The notes beneath the pieces are model-generated. The model saw only the letters and a list, made by a program, of their open reading frames with translations. It was not told where the DNA came from and made no database searches. DNA of 64,000 bases from Roseithermus sacchariphilus (lineage in GTDB: Bacteria > Bacteroidota > Rhodothermia > Rhodothermales > MEBIC09517): NCBI GenBank assembly GCA_003285105.1, contig CP030158.1:1588501-1652500 (forward strand), read 5' to 3'. The position numbers and the translations under genes are program-made. Positions 17,641 to 27,074 of the stretch are shown one piece after another (position 1 is the stretch's first letter; each line of letters begins with the position of its first letter).

Positions 17641-20600
17641 ATGCGCTCCAGCCGACTCCGAGGGTCCCGTTCGCCGCGCCAGGCTCGCTACACGGCGCAG
17701 CAGGTCATCGACGAAGTGCGCCGCCGGTGGAAGCGCCGGGCGCTGCTCCAGGGTGCGGCGCTGACGTTGCTGGCGCTGCTCTTCGGCACGGCGGTGCTGC
17801 TCGTGCTCTACGGCGCCTTCGGCGTGCGGGCGGAGGTCGTCCTGCTCGGGGCGATTCCGGTGGCGCTGCTGGTGCTGGGGGTGCTGGTCGCCTTCGTGAT
17901 CCGCCCGGCCCTCCGCCGGATCGACGACCGGCAGGTGGCGCTCTTCATCGAGGAACGCCTGCCGGACCTGGAGGACCGGCTCAACAGCGTGGTCGAACTG
18001 GCGGAGCCCGGGGCCGTGCCGGCCGCGCAGAACGCGCTGCTGGAACGGCTCTTCGACGACGCCGCGCAGCGCGCCCGGGCGATCCCGGTGGCGACCCTCG
18101 TGGATCGCCGCCGGGCGCACCTCCTCGCCTACGCCGCGGCCGCCGGGCTTTTCCTGCTCGTGCTCTTCGGTGCCTCCACCCTGGGCGACCTCCGCCTGGC
18201 GCTGTCGGGCAGCGGCTTCGGGCTGCCGGCCGCCGACGTGCCGCGCATGACCGTCCGGCCGGGCGACGTGGAGGTGGAGAAGGGCCAGGCGCAGGAGGTC
18301 GTCGTGACCCTGCGCGAGAGCACGGACCGGGAGGTCCTGCTGAACTACCGGGAAGGCGACGGCCCCTGGCGCAAGGTGCCCATGCGCCCGGCCCTCGGAC
18401 GGCCCGAGTACATCCACGAGTTTCCCGGCGTGCAGGCCCCCACGCAGTACTTCGTCGAGTACGACCGGCAGGCGTCGGACACCTACACCATCTCCGTCTA
18501 CGACTACCCGCAGGTGACCCGCCTCGACCTGCGCTACGTCTATCCCGCCTACACCGGCCTCCCGCCCCGCGACGAGCCGGACCGCGGCGACATCCGCGGC
18601 CTGCAGGGCGCTACGGTCACCGTCACCGTCACCACCAGCGGCACCGCCGAGACGGGCGCGCTCGTGCTCGACGCCGGCGGCCGCATCCCCCTCACGCCCC
18701 TCGGCGACGGCCGCTTCCAGGGCCAGATCACGCTGCGCGAGCGGGATCGCTATACCGTCGAACTCGTCGATGCCCGCGCCCGGCAGAACCCGTTTCCCGA
18801 AACCTACCTGATCACCCCGGAGCCCGACGAGCCGCCTCGCCTCGTCGTCACCGACCCGCAGCGGGACGTGCGCGTCAACGCCATCGAGGAGGTGCGCGTG
18901 GCCGCCCGGGCACAGGACGACTACGGCCTCAAGGCGCTCCGCCTCCGCTATGCGATCAACGGCGGGGCCGAGGAAGCGCTCGACCTGGCCGCCGTTCGGG
19001 GCCGCCCGGCCGAGGTCGAAGGCGATCACCTCTTCTTCCTGGAGGATTTCGCGCTGGAGCCGGGCGACGTGATTGCGTACTACGTCGAGGCCGAGGACCA
19101 CTTCCACCCGGAGCCGGTGCTGTCGGATCTGTATTTCATCGAAGTCGTGCCGTTCGACCTCGAGTACGAGCAGGTGGCCAACCAGGGGATGCCGGGGGGC
19201 GGCCAGGCGGGCGGCACGGTCCTCAGCCAGCAGCAGATCATCGCCGCCACCTGGAACCTGCTCCGCCGTCGCGCCGAGCTGCCCGAGGCCGAGTTCCGGT
19301 CGTTGCAGCGCGGCCTCGTGCAGGCGCAGGCCAACCTGAAGCGCAACATCGAGGAGCGTATCGGTTCGACGGCGTTTTCGCTGGAGCTGCGGGCCGGGGA
19401 GGAGACGCGGCAGATCGTCGAGCACCTGCGCGCGGCGACGGTCGAGATGGAGGCGGCCCTCGGGGAGCTGGAGCCGGGGCGGTTGCGCGAGGCGCTGGCG
19501 CCCGAGCGGCGGGCGCTGAACCAGCTCCTCCGGGCCGATGCGCTCAACAAGGAGCGGCAGGTGGCCCTGAACCGCCAGCAGGGCGGCGGCGGGGGCGGCG
19601 CTGCCGAGGAGCGTATGACCGAGCTGATGGACCTGGAACTGGACATCGCGAAGGACAAGTACGAGATCCAGCAGCCCGCCGCCGGCCCGCAGGCCCGGCA
19701 GCAGATGGATGAGGCGCTGGAGCAGATACGCGACCTCGCCCGCCGCCAGCAGCGCCTGGCCAACCAGAGCCGGCGGGCCTTGCAGGACGAGGACCCCCGC
19801 CGGCAGGTCGAGCGCTTGCAGCGGGACCAGGAGGACCTGCGCCAGCAGACGGAGGCCCTCCGCCAGGCGATGCAGTCGATGGCACGGGACGGCCGCCTCT
19901 CCCGGCAGAGCCAGGAGAGCCTCCAGCGCGCCATCGACCAGATGCGCCAGGCCGAACGGGCGCTGCGTCGCGGCCAGGAGCAGGAGGCCATGGCCCGCCA
20001 GCAGCAGGCGATGAATGAACTCGATCGTCTCCAGCAGGACCTCCAGGTGGCCGGGGCCGAGACGACCCGCGAGATGCTGGATCGCTTCGCCCGCGACTTC
20101 GAGCAGCTCCGCGCACAGGAGCAGCAACTCGGCCGCTCCATCGAGGAAGCCTACGACCAGGCCCGGCAGCGGAACGGGCGCGTCGACCGCGAGGCCGTAC
20201 AGGCGTTGCTGCGCCGGCGCGAGGCCCTGCGCGACGAACTCGACCTGCTGCGCCGCCAGGCCGAGGGGCTGGAGGCCCGCACCCGCATGACCCCCGAGGA
20301 GGACGAGCAGGTGGTCGCCAACGCCATGCGCAACCTGCTCCAGCGGATGAACCGCGACGATCTGGCGCAGAAGGTGGCCGACTCCGAGCGGGCGCTCCAG
20401 CGCGGCTGGCTCGACTACGCCGACCGGCTGCAGGACGAGATCGAAGGGGCGATGGAAGGCCTGGCGTCGCAGGTGCGCGACCTCGAAGGCCAACTGCCCC
20501 GCACCGACGAGGAGCAGCTCCGCCGCACCCTGGCCGACGTCCGGCAGCTGATGGAACGCGTCGAGGCCTGGCAACGCCGCGCCGACGAGCGCGCCCGCGA

Positions 20601-21120
20601 CGGCGACCCGAGCCCGACCGCTCAGCCCGGCCGCCAGGGGCCGCCCGGTCCGCCCAACCCGCCCGGTCCGCCGAACCCGCAAGGCCAACCGGGGCCGCAG
20701 AGCCAGCCAGGGCAGCAGGGCGGCCGGCCCGGTGCCGGCGCACAGGATGCAGACCGCGCCGCCCGCGCCGACGCCGCCCGGATGCGCCGCGAGGCCGAGC
20801 AGGCGCTGGAGACGCTGGAGCGCCTGGAACAGCAGCTCGGCGGGGCCGCCGGGTCGTCGCTCGGTCCGGTGCGCGAGGCCCTCCGCCGGGCCGCCCGCGC
20901 CGACCACACCGGCACGCTGCTCGACCCCGAGGCCGCAAAGGCGTACTTCAACGAGAACGTGTACCGCCCGCTGTCGCAGCTCGAAGCCGCCCTCGCCGAG
21001 CGGCTCGACCTGATCGAGATGGAGAAGAAGCTCTTCGGCGCCCGCCGGGCCGACGTCCCCCCCGAGTATCGCGAGCTGGTCGACCGCTACTACGAACGGC
21101 TATCCCGAGGCCGGGAATAA
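17641..21120 (+). CDS. DUF4175-like membrane protein with long coiled coil
   Basis: A 1159-residue protein resembling DUF4175 proteins of MoxR/vWA clusters. Helices at 37-60, 64-87 and about 160-178 anchor it. The next part, to about residue 510, is beta-rich and extracytoplasmic (QVTRLDLRYVYPAYTGLPP). The second half is a very Gln/Arg/Glu-rich coiled coil (about 540-990) suited to a long rod or scaffold. A low-complexity Gly/Pro/Gln linker (about 999-1029) precedes a last helical segment. ATG 17641 is preferred; upstream codons are in the BatA gene. No enzymatic motif is visible. Confidence 0.8.
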   Translation: MRSSRLRGSRSPRQARYTAQQVIDEVRRRWKRRALLQGAALTLLALLFGTAVLLVLYGAFGVRAEVVLLGAIPVALLVLGVLVAFVIRPALRRIDDRQVALFIEERLPDLEDRLNSVVELAEPGAVPAAQNALLERLFDDAAQRARAIPVATLVDRRRAHLLAYAAAAGLFLLVLFGASTLGDLRLALSGSGFGLPAADVPRMTVRPGDVEVEKGQAQEVVVTLRESTDREVLLNYREGDGPWRKVPMRPALGRPEYIHEFPGVQAPTQYFVEYDRQASDTYTISVYDYPQVTRLDLRYVYPAYTGLPPRDEPDRGDIRGLQGATVTVTVTTSGTAETGALVLDAGGRIPLTPLGDGRFQGQITLRERDRYTVELVDARARQNPFPETYLITPEPDEPPRLVVTDPQRDVRVNAIEEVRVAARAQDDYGLKALRLRYAINGGAEEALDLAAVRGRPAEVEGDHLFFLEDFALEPGDVIAYYVEAEDHFHPEPVLSDLYFIEVVPFDLEYEQVANQGMPGGGQAGGTVLSQQQIIAATWNLLRRRAELPEAEFRSLQRGLVQAQANLKRNIEERIGSTAFSLELRAGEETRQIVEHLRAATVEMEAALGELEPGRLREALAPERRALNQLLRADALNKERQVALNRQQGGGGGGAAEERMTELMDLELDIAKDKYEIQQPAAGPQARQQMDEALEQIRDLARRQQRLANQSRRALQDEDPRRQVERLQRDQEDLRQQTEALRQAMQSMARDGRLSRQSQESLQRAIDQMRQAERALRRGQEQEAMARQQQAMNELDRLQQDLQVAGAETTREMLDRFARDFEQLRAQEQQLGRSIEEAYDQARQRNGRVDREAVQALLRRREALRDELDLLRRQAEGLEARTRMTPEEDEQVVANAMRNLLQRMNRDDLAQKVADSERALQRGWLDYADRLQDEIEGAMEGLASQVRDLEGQLPRTDEEQLRRTLADVRQLMERVEAWQRRADERARDGDPSPTAQPGRQGPPGPPNPPGPPNPQGQPGPQSQPGQQGGRPGAGAQDADRAARADAARMRREAEQALETLERLEQQLGGAAGSSLGPVREALRRAARADHTGTLLDPEAAKAYFNENVYRPLSQLEAALAERLDLIEMEKKLFGARRADVPPEYRELVDRYYERLSRGRE

Positions 21121-21182
21121 GGGGCGGATCGCAGGGTATCGCTTTCCTGGACCCGCCACGCTGCTCAACGTCCCATGCGCTC

Positions 21183-23522
21183 ATGTTCGAAGCGTTGTTC
21201 AAATTCAGCCGGCTGAACTACGCGGAGGGCCAGATCGGCTTTCAGGTCGGCGGTGGCTGGGCGTGGGTGGCCGTGCTCGCGGTGGGGTTGCTGGCCGGGC
21301 TGGTGGTGGTCTACACGCTGACGGACCGCTACGCCACGGCCCGGCAGAAGGCCGTCTCGCTCGGGCTGCGGATCCCCATCGTGCTGCTGCTGTGCCTGCC
21401 GCTGCTGCAGCCGGTGCTGATCATGCCGGACGTGGTGCCGGACGAGAACTTCGTCGCCGTGCTGGTCGACGCCTCGGAGAGCATGACCATCCCGGACGGA
21501 CCCGGAGCGGCGACGCGCCGCGAGGAGGCGCTGCGTGTGCTCCTGGGCGACGGCGGCGACGGCGGCATCCTCCCGGCCCTGCGGGAGCCCTTCAAGGTGC
21601 GGCTCTACGCCTTCGGGGAGCAGGCCCGGCGCGTGGACAGCCTCCAGACCCTCCCCGCCGATCAGGAGGCGACCCACCTCTCGGCCGCCCTCGCCCGCGT
21701 GCTGGCGGACTTCCGGGGCACGCCGCTCTCCGGCATCGTGCTGCTCACCGACGGCGGCGACACCAGCCCGGACGTCCCCCTCAACCAGGCCGAGCAGCTC
21801 CGCGCACAGAACATCCCGCTGCACATCGTCGGCCTCGGGCAGGAAGCCTTCGAGCAGGAGCGCGAGATCCTCGACGTGACCGTGGCGAAAGGGGTCGAGG
21901 AGACGACGGGGGCCGAGATCGACGTGAAGGTGCGGAGCTGGGGGACGGAGCCTGCCCCGGTGCGGTTCACGCTGCTCGACGGCGACGAGCCGGTGTTTTC
22001 GGAGACGCGGCGGCTCAAAGGCAGCGGCAAGATCGACCAGTTCACGTTCTTCTACGAACCGGCCGAGCGCGGCGCGCAGGAGTTGACGCTGCGCCTGGAG
22101 GAGGCCCCCGCCGAGCGCAACACCGCCAACAACCTCGCCCACCTCCTCGTCGATACCCGCCCGGACACGATCCGGGTGCTGCACTTCGAAGGGTATCCGC
22201 GGCCCGAGTTCAAGTTTGTCAGGCGCGCGCTGGAGGACGATCAGGTCGTCCGGTTCGTCTCCGTTACCCGCACCGGCACGGGCACGTACTACCGGCAGGG
22301 CATCGCCTCGCCGGACGAACTGGTCGGGGGCTTCCCGCGCGATCAGGCCGAGCTGTACCGCTTCAAAGCCGTCATCCTGGGCGACATCGAGGCGTCGGCG
22401 TTCTCGCTGGAGCAGCTCCGGCTGCTGGAGCGGTTCGTCCGCGAGCGGGGAGGGGGGCTGCTGATGCTCGGTGGCCGCAGCAGCTTTGCCGAGGGCGACT
22501 ACTGGAATACGCCCGTCGCCGATCTGCTGCCCGTCGAGATCGACCCGGGACGGCGCCGGGTGCTACCGCCGTCGTTCACCGTGGAAGGCCGCCCGCCGGC
22601 CGAGCAGGGCTTCCGCTTCCAGCCCACCGCGGCGGGGCTGGAGAGCCCGATCCTCAAGCTCGCCACCGACCCGGAGGCCAACGCGCGGCTCTGGAGCGAG
22701 ATGCCGGGGCTGACGAGCCTGAACTACCTGGGCGCGCCCCGGCCCGGCGCCGTGGTCCTGGCCGAGAAGCCGGCCGACGACTTCGGCGGCAGCGAGCCGC
22801 TGCTGGTGGTGCAGCGCTACGGCCGGGGGCGCAGCGCGGCGCTGGCCACCGCGAGCACCTTCCGCTGGCAGATGCACCTCGACGCCGAAGACCGGCGGCA
22901 CGAGCGGTTCTGGCGGCAGCTCGCCCGCTGGCTCGTCGCCGACGCCCCGGATCGCGTCAACCTCGACCTCGCGCAGGACCGCGTGGCCCCAGGTGATGAC
23001 GTCGCGGCTACGGTGACGATCTTCGACCCGGACTACGCGCCGCTCGATGCCGTCGAGCTGGCCGGGTTCGTCACCAACCCACAGGGCACGCGGGAGGAGG
23101 TCACGTTCCAGCCCGATCTGACGCGCCCTGGCACGTTCACGGCGACGTTCGTGCCGCAGGCGCAGGGGATGTACGAGATGACGGTCGATGCCGACGGCGT
23201 CAATGTCGATGGCGTCGATGTCGATGGCGAGGTGGGGCGGATGGGCCGTGCGGCGCAGCGGTTTCTCGTGCGCCCGTCCCGGCGGGAGTTCTACGACGCC
23301 ACCCTGCGGCGCGCGCTGCTGGAGCGGCTCGCCACCACGTCCGGCGGTCGCTACTACGCCCCGGCCGAGGCCGCCGCGATCCCGGAGGAGCTGCGCAGCC
23401 GCCGCACCAGCACCTCCGTCTACCGCGCCGAGCCGCTGTGGGACCTGCCGATTCTGTTCGGGTTGTTGGTGCTGATGCTGCTGGGGGAGTGGGCCTACCG
23501 CCGCCGCCGGGGGCTGCCGTGA
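21183..23522 (+). CDS. Second vWA membrane protein of the system, with GATase-like region
   Basis: A 779-residue membrane protein. Helices at about 26-46 and 65-82 lead into a vWA domain with an intact D-x-S-x-S site (LVDASESM, D96) and LLTDGGD. A glutamine-amidotransferase-like region follows (RGGGLLMLGGRSSFAEGDYW), then a beta-sandwich and a C-terminal helix (ILFGLLVLMLLGEWAYRR). Near 23188-23232 a short internal repeat codes for Asp/Gly/Val triplets (DADGVNVDGVDVDGE). It closes the plus arm. Having both a BatA-like and this larger vWA protein resembles Bat/MoxR clusters in Bacteroidota and Planctomycetes, whose function is not settled. Confidence 0.85.
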   Translation: MFEALFKFSRLNYAEGQIGFQVGGGWAWVAVLAVGLLAGLVVVYTLTDRYATARQKAVSLGLRIPIVLLLCLPLLQPVLIMPDVVPDENFVAVLVDASESMTIPDGPGAATRREEALRVLLGDGGDGGILPALREPFKVRLYAFGEQARRVDSLQTLPADQEATHLSAALARVLADFRGTPLSGIVLLTDGGDTSPDVPLNQAEQLRAQNIPLHIVGLGQEAFEQEREILDVTVAKGVEETTGAEIDVKVRSWGTEPAPVRFTLLDGDEPVFSETRRLKGSGKIDQFTFFYEPAERGAQELTLRLEEAPAERNTANNLAHLLVDTRPDTIRVLHFEGYPRPEFKFVRRALEDDQVVRFVSVTRTGTGTYYRQGIASPDELVGGFPRDQAELYRFKAVILGDIEASAFSLEQLRLLERFVRERGGGLLMLGGRSSFAEGDYWNTPVADLLPVEIDPGRRRVLPPSFTVEGRPPAEQGFRFQPTAAGLESPILKLATDPEANARLWSEMPGLTSLNYLGAPRPGAVVLAEKPADDFGGSEPLLVVQRYGRGRSAALATASTFRWQMHLDAEDRRHERFWRQLARWLVADAPDRVNLDLAQDRVAPGDDVAATVTIFDPDYAPLDAVELAGFVTNPQGTREEVTFQPDLTRPGTFTATFVPQAQGMYEMTVDADGVNVDGVDVDGEVGRMGRAAQRFLVRPSRREFYDATLRRALLERLATTSGGRYYAPAEAAAIPEELRSRRTSTSVYRAEPLWDLPILFGLLVLMLLGEWAYRRRRGLP

Positions 23523-23652
23523 GGAGCGATCGGCGAGCAGGACGGGTTCCGGGTGGGTTCCGGGTGGATCCCACGGGGGATGCCCATTCTTCCCGAGAGA
23601 AAGCGCCCCGCCGGACGCCGCCGGACGCGACGCTTCGTGGGAGGTGGTTCAT

Positions 23653-23691
23653 TGCTTTCGACGGGTGCACGTCGTAGCTTAACCGATAAAG
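23653..23691 (+). promoter_or_regulatory. lacI promoter with overlapping operator
   Basis: TTG (23653-23655), 19 nt, then TAGCTTAA (23675-23682) forms a Bacteroidota-type promoter. The operator-like CTTAACCGATAAAG (23678-23691) overlaps the -7 element and matches the perfect palindrome before uxaB at 12 of 14 positions. This suggests that the LacI protein represses its own gene. Confidence 0.6.
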
Positions 23692-23729
23692 TAAACTCCG
23701 AGGCCATTACGACGCCGTCGAAGAGCACC

Positions 23730-24794
23730 ATGGCCAAGCGCGTGCGCCTGATCGACATTGCCGAACGGTTGAACCTGACCAAGGTTAGCGTCTCGAAGGC
23801 CCTGCGCGACCACCCGGACATCTCGAAGGAGACACGGGAGCTGGTCAAGAAGACGGCGGCGGAGATGGGCTACACGCCCAACCTGCTGGCGCGCTCGCTC
23901 TCGTCGCGCCGGTCCAACACGCTCGGGCTGGTCGTGCCCAAGATCGCCCACACCTTTTTCTCGACCGTCATCGACGCGGTGCAGGAGGAGGCGACGAAGG
24001 CCGGTTACGGGATCGTGCTGGCCGTCTCGAGCGAGCGCGCGGAGCTCGAACGCCAGCACATCGAGCGCCTGCTGGCCATGCGGGTGGACGGGCTGCTCGT
24101 CTCGGTGTCGAAAGAGCAACCCGATCGGGCCATCTACGAGCACGTTCGTCAGATGAACGTCCCTCTGGTCTTTTTCGACCGGCGGATCGAGGACATGGGC
24201 TTCAGCAGCGTGACGGTGGCCGACCGTGACGGGGCCCGGCTGGCCGTTGACTATCTGATCGAGCAGGGCTACCGGCGCATCGCGCATATCGCCGGGTCGA
24301 GCGAGGTCGAGATCGGCCGGGAGCGGCGGGCCGGGTACGAGGAGGCGCTGCGCCGGCACGGCCTTCCGGTTCCGGCGCACTGGGTCATCGAAGGCGGCTT
24401 CGACGAACAGCACGGCTACGACGCCTTCCGCCGGATCCTCCAGACGGGCGACCTGCCCGAGGCGGTCTTCGCGGCGACGTTCCCGATCGGCCTGGGCGTC
24501 TACCGGGCCATCTGTGAACACAGCGTGGCCCTGTGCCGGTCGATCCAGATCGTCACCTTCGGCGAAGGGGGGCTGAACGAGTTCTATACGTACCCACACC
24601 TGTGTGTGCGCCAGCCCACGCGCGAGATGGGGCGCCGGGCCGTGGAGGTGTTGCTGGCCGAGATCGAAGCGCTCGACGCGGGCCGGGAGGCGGAGGCGCC
24701 CCGGCACGTCGTGCTGGAGACGGAGCTCGTCCTGCCGCCCGACTACCCGCTGGCGCCGCTGGACGGCACGCCGGCACACACCCCGGCCGGGTGA
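23730..24794 (+). CDS. LacI-family regulator of the pectin/uronate locus
   Basis: A 354-residue LacI/GalR regulator. The N-terminal helix-turn-helix is complete (RLIDIAERLNLTKVSVSKAL, about 5-25), with the hinge helix near LLARSLSSRRSNT, followed by a periplasmic-binding-protein-like effector domain (LGLVVPKIAHTFFS to the C-terminus). ATG 23730 places the HTH at the usual distance from the start. The gene is followed after 35 bp by tagaturonate reductase, and its candidate operator recurs before uxaB and before the TonB receptor gene. The effector is probably a pectin breakdown intermediate such as KDG or a uronate; that is inference from neighbours only. Confidence 0.9.
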   Translation: MAKRVRLIDIAERLNLTKVSVSKALRDHPDISKETRELVKKTAAEMGYTPNLLARSLSSRRSNTLGLVVPKIAHTFFSTVIDAVQEEATKAGYGIVLAVSSERAELERQHIERLLAMRVDGLLVSVSKEQPDRAIYEHVRQMNVPLVFFDRRIEDMGFSSVTVADRDGARLAVDYLIEQGYRRIAHIAGSSEVEIGRERRAGYEEALRRHGLPVPAHWVIEGGFDEQHGYDAFRRILQTGDLPEAVFAATFPIGLGVYRAICEHSVALCRSIQIVTFGEGGLNEFYTYPHLCVRQPTREMGRRAVEVLLAEIEALDAGREAEAPRHVVLETELVLPPDYPLAPLDGTPAHTPAG

Positions 24795-24813
24795 TTTTTG
24801 TTTTGCCTGATCG

Positions 24814-24827
24814 CTTAACCGGTTAAG
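24814..24827. promoter_or_regulatory. Perfect LacI-type operator before uxaB
   Basis: CTTAACCGGTTAAG is a perfect 14-bp palindrome ending two bases before the uxaB start codon. LacI-family operators are typically even palindromes with a central CG, which this has. At this position bound repressor would block transcription into, or initiation at, uxaB. Imperfect versions lie at 23678 and 32863. Confidence 0.75.
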
Positions 24828-24829
24828 AA

Positions 24830-26323
24830 ATGGCTTTACCCGACCTCAACCGGCATACGGCCCGGCAACGCGGGCAGGAGCCGCCGGCGGCGCTGCCGGA
24901 GCGGGTGCTCCAGTTCGGCACCGGCGCCTTCCTGCGGGGCTTCGCCAGCTACTTCGTCGACCGCGCCAACGAGGCCGGCCGGCTCAACGGCCGGATCGTC
25001 ATGGTGGGCTCGACCGGCAGCGGGCGCGTGCAGCGCCTGGCCGCTCAGGACGGCCTCTACACGCTGCTGGTGCGCGGGCGCGAGCACGGGGAGGTCGTCG
25101 ACCGGGCGCGGCTCATCACGGCCGTCGGCCGGGTGCTCTCGGCCCGCGACCGGTGGGCCGAGGTGCTCGACGTGGCCCGCCAGCCCGACCTCGCCCTGGT
25201 CGTCTCGAATACGACCGAGGTGGGCATCACGCTGGACGAGGACGACCGCATCGACCGGAACCCGCCGCGTTCGTTTCCGGGCAAGCTCACCGCCGTGCTC
25301 TACGAACGAGCCCGGGCCTTCGACTTCGACCCGGCGCGCGGGCTCCTCATCCTGCCCTGTGAACTCGTCGACGACAACGGGGATCGGCTCCGGGAGATCG
25401 TGCAGGCGCTGGCTGCCCGCTGGAAGCTCCCGCCCGCCTTCCTGGCGTGGCTCGACGCCTCCTGCCGCTTTTGCAACACCCTGGTCGACCGGATCGTGCC
25501 GGGGACGCCGCCGGAGGAGGAGGCCGCGGCCTTCTATGAGCGGCTGGGGTACCGGGACGAACTGCTGACCGTGGCCGAGCCGTATCGCCTCTGGGCCATC
25601 GAAGGCGACGACGAGGTGCGGGAGCGCCTGCCGCTCGCCGGCACCGACGCGGGGATCGTGGTCGCCGGCGACATCACGCCGTACCGGCTGCTCAAGGTGC
25701 GCATCCTCAACGGCGCGCACACGATCTCGGTGCCGGTCGCGCTGCTCTGCGGCCTGGAGACGGTCTGCGAGGCCGTGGAACACCCGCTGGTGGGGCGCTT
25801 CATCCGGCGCCTCGTCCGGGACGAGATCGCGCCGGGGCTGGACCTGCCGGAGGATCTGGTCACCCCCTTTGCCGAGGCGGTCCTGGAGCGCTTCGCCAAT
25901 CCGTTCATCCGGCATGCCCTGCGCGACATCACGTTTCAGCAGACCATGAAGATGCGGGTGCGTGTGGTGCCCTCGATCGAGGCGTATGCGGTCCGGTTTG
26001 GCGAGGCGCCGCCGTCGCTGGCCTTCGGCTTTGCCTGCTTCCTGCTGTTCCAGCACCCGCGCGTTCGCCCGGACGGCCCCTGGCCCGAGGACGAGGCCGC
26101 GCCGTACTGGCAGGCCCGCTGGCAGGGGGTGGCGCCGGACGACGCAGAGGCGCTGGTGCAACGGGCCGCCGACGTGCTCGCCGACGCGGACCGGTGGGGC
26201 CTGCCGCTCCAGGCCGTCCCGGGTTTCGAACGGCACGTCGCCGTACATTTGCGGCGGGCTCTCCGGGAGGGTGTCCCGGCGGCACTGGCCGCGCACCTCG
26301 ACGAGGTGGGCAGCCGGTCCTGA
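24830..26323 (+). CDS. uxaB: Tagaturonate reductase (mannitol dehydrogenase family)
   Basis: A 497-residue polyol dehydrogenase of the long-chain mannitol dehydrogenase family, here most likely tagaturonate reductase, which reduces tagaturonate to altronate with NADH. The dinucleotide site is VLQFGTGAFLRGF (about 26-38). The catalytic-lysine region is LLKVRILNGAHT, characteristic of UxaB/UxuB. VSNTTEVGI and CRFCNTLVDRIVPG are also typical. Length and motifs are normal. Fructuronate reductase is the main alternative; the galacturonan-degrading neighbours and the UxaC gene favour UxaB. It is cytoplasmic and first in the catabolic gene run after lacI. Confidence 0.85.
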   Translation: MALPDLNRHTARQRGQEPPAALPERVLQFGTGAFLRGFASYFVDRANEAGRLNGRIVMVGSTGSGRVQRLAAQDGLYTLLVRGREHGEVVDRARLITAVGRVLSARDRWAEVLDVARQPDLALVVSNTTEVGITLDEDDRIDRNPPRSFPGKLTAVLYERARAFDFDPARGLLILPCELVDDNGDRLREIVQALAARWKLPPAFLAWLDASCRFCNTLVDRIVPGTPPEEEAAAFYERLGYRDELLTVAEPYRLWAIEGDDEVRERLPLAGTDAGIVVAGDITPYRLLKVRILNGAHTISVPVALLCGLETVCEAVEHPLVGRFIRRLVRDEIAPGLDLPEDLVTPFAEAVLERFANPFIRHALRDITFQQTMKMRVRVVPSIEAYAVRFGEAPPSLAFGFACFLLFQHPRVRPDGPWPEDEAAPYWQARWQGVAPDDAEALVQRAADVLADADRWGLPLQAVPGFERHVAVHLRRALREGVPAALAAHLDEVGSRS

Positions 26324-26345
26324 AGGGCCCGTGCAGGCCCTTTTT
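26324..26345 (+). terminator. Intrinsic terminator between uxaB and the KDPG aldolase gene
   Basis: AGGGCC (26324-26329) pairs with GGCCCT (26336-26341) around a six-base loop and runs into TTTTT. It starts one base after the uxaB stop codon. It may reduce read-through, so uxaB could be expressed more than the downstream genes. Confidence 0.65.
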
Positions 26346-26367
26346 CACGCAACCTGTGTGTGCAACC

Positions 26368-27021
26368 ATGCGAGCGACGATTCTTCAGCACATCATCGAC
26401 AGCGGCGTCGTGGCCGTGATCCGGATGCGGGACGCGCAGAAGCTGCTGCGGGTGGTCGAAGCGATCCGGGAGGGCGGCATCACGGCGGTCGAGGTGACGA
26501 TGACGGTGCCCGGCGCGCTGGCCGTCATCGAGGCGGTGGCCCGCCACCTGGGCGACGACGTGCAACTGGGCGTGGGGTCGGTGCTGTCGGCCGAGGTGGC
26601 CCGCCAGGCCATCGACGCCGGCGCCCGCTACGTCGTCAGCCCCGTCTTCAAGCCCGAGATCGTGGCCGAGGCGCACCGGCACGACGCGCCCGCCATGCCG
26701 GGCTGCTTCACGCCCACGGAGATCCTGGCCGCCACCGAGGCCGGCGCCGACCTCATCAAGGTGTTCCCGGCCGATGTGGTGGGGATGCCGTTCTTCAAGG
26801 CGGTGCTGGCCCCGATGCCGCACCTGAAGCTGATGCCCACCGGCGGCGTCACGCTCGAGAACGCGGGCGACTGGATCCGCGCCGGCGCCGTGGCCGTCGG
26901 CGTCGGCAGCGCCCTGCTGGACAGGGCCGCCATCGCCGCGGGCGACTATGCCGTCCTCACCGAGAACGCCCGGACGCTGCGCCGGAGCGTCGAGGCCGGG
27001 CGGGTCGCCGTGGCCTCCTGA
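26368..27021 (+). CDS. eda: KDPG/KHG aldolase
   Basis: A 217-residue class I aldolase that splits 2-keto-3-deoxy-6-phosphogluconate into pyruvate and glyceraldehyde 3-phosphate. The general acid/base glutamate is in VEVTMTVPGA (E42), the binding strand is SPVFKPEIV, and the Schiff-base lysine is K131 in DLIKVFPAD. The phosphate-binding loop is MPTGGV. ATG 26368 gives the standard length; earlier in-frame codons lie inside uxaB. It acts after the KDG kinase encoded immediately downstream and joins uronate breakdown to central metabolism. Confidence 0.93.
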   Translation: MRATILQHIIDSGVVAVIRMRDAQKLLRVVEAIREGGITAVEVTMTVPGALAVIEAVARHLGDDVQLGVGSVLSAEVARQAIDAGARYVVSPVFKPEIVAEAHRHDAPAMPGCFTPTEILAATEAGADLIKVFPADVVGMPFFKAVLAPMPHLKLMPTGGVTLENAGDWIRAGAVAVGVGSALLDRAAIAAGDYAVLTENARTLRRSVEAGRVAVAS

Positions 27022-27074
27022 GCGGCTCCAGGCCGGCGGCGGGTTTCATCCAACGCAAAACAGGAACAGCGATC

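Noticed and set aside
17281-20907. 1208-codon minus-strand frame over the DUF4175 gene
   Set aside because: Antisense shadow; the plus strand has membrane helices and coiled coil in a consistent operon.
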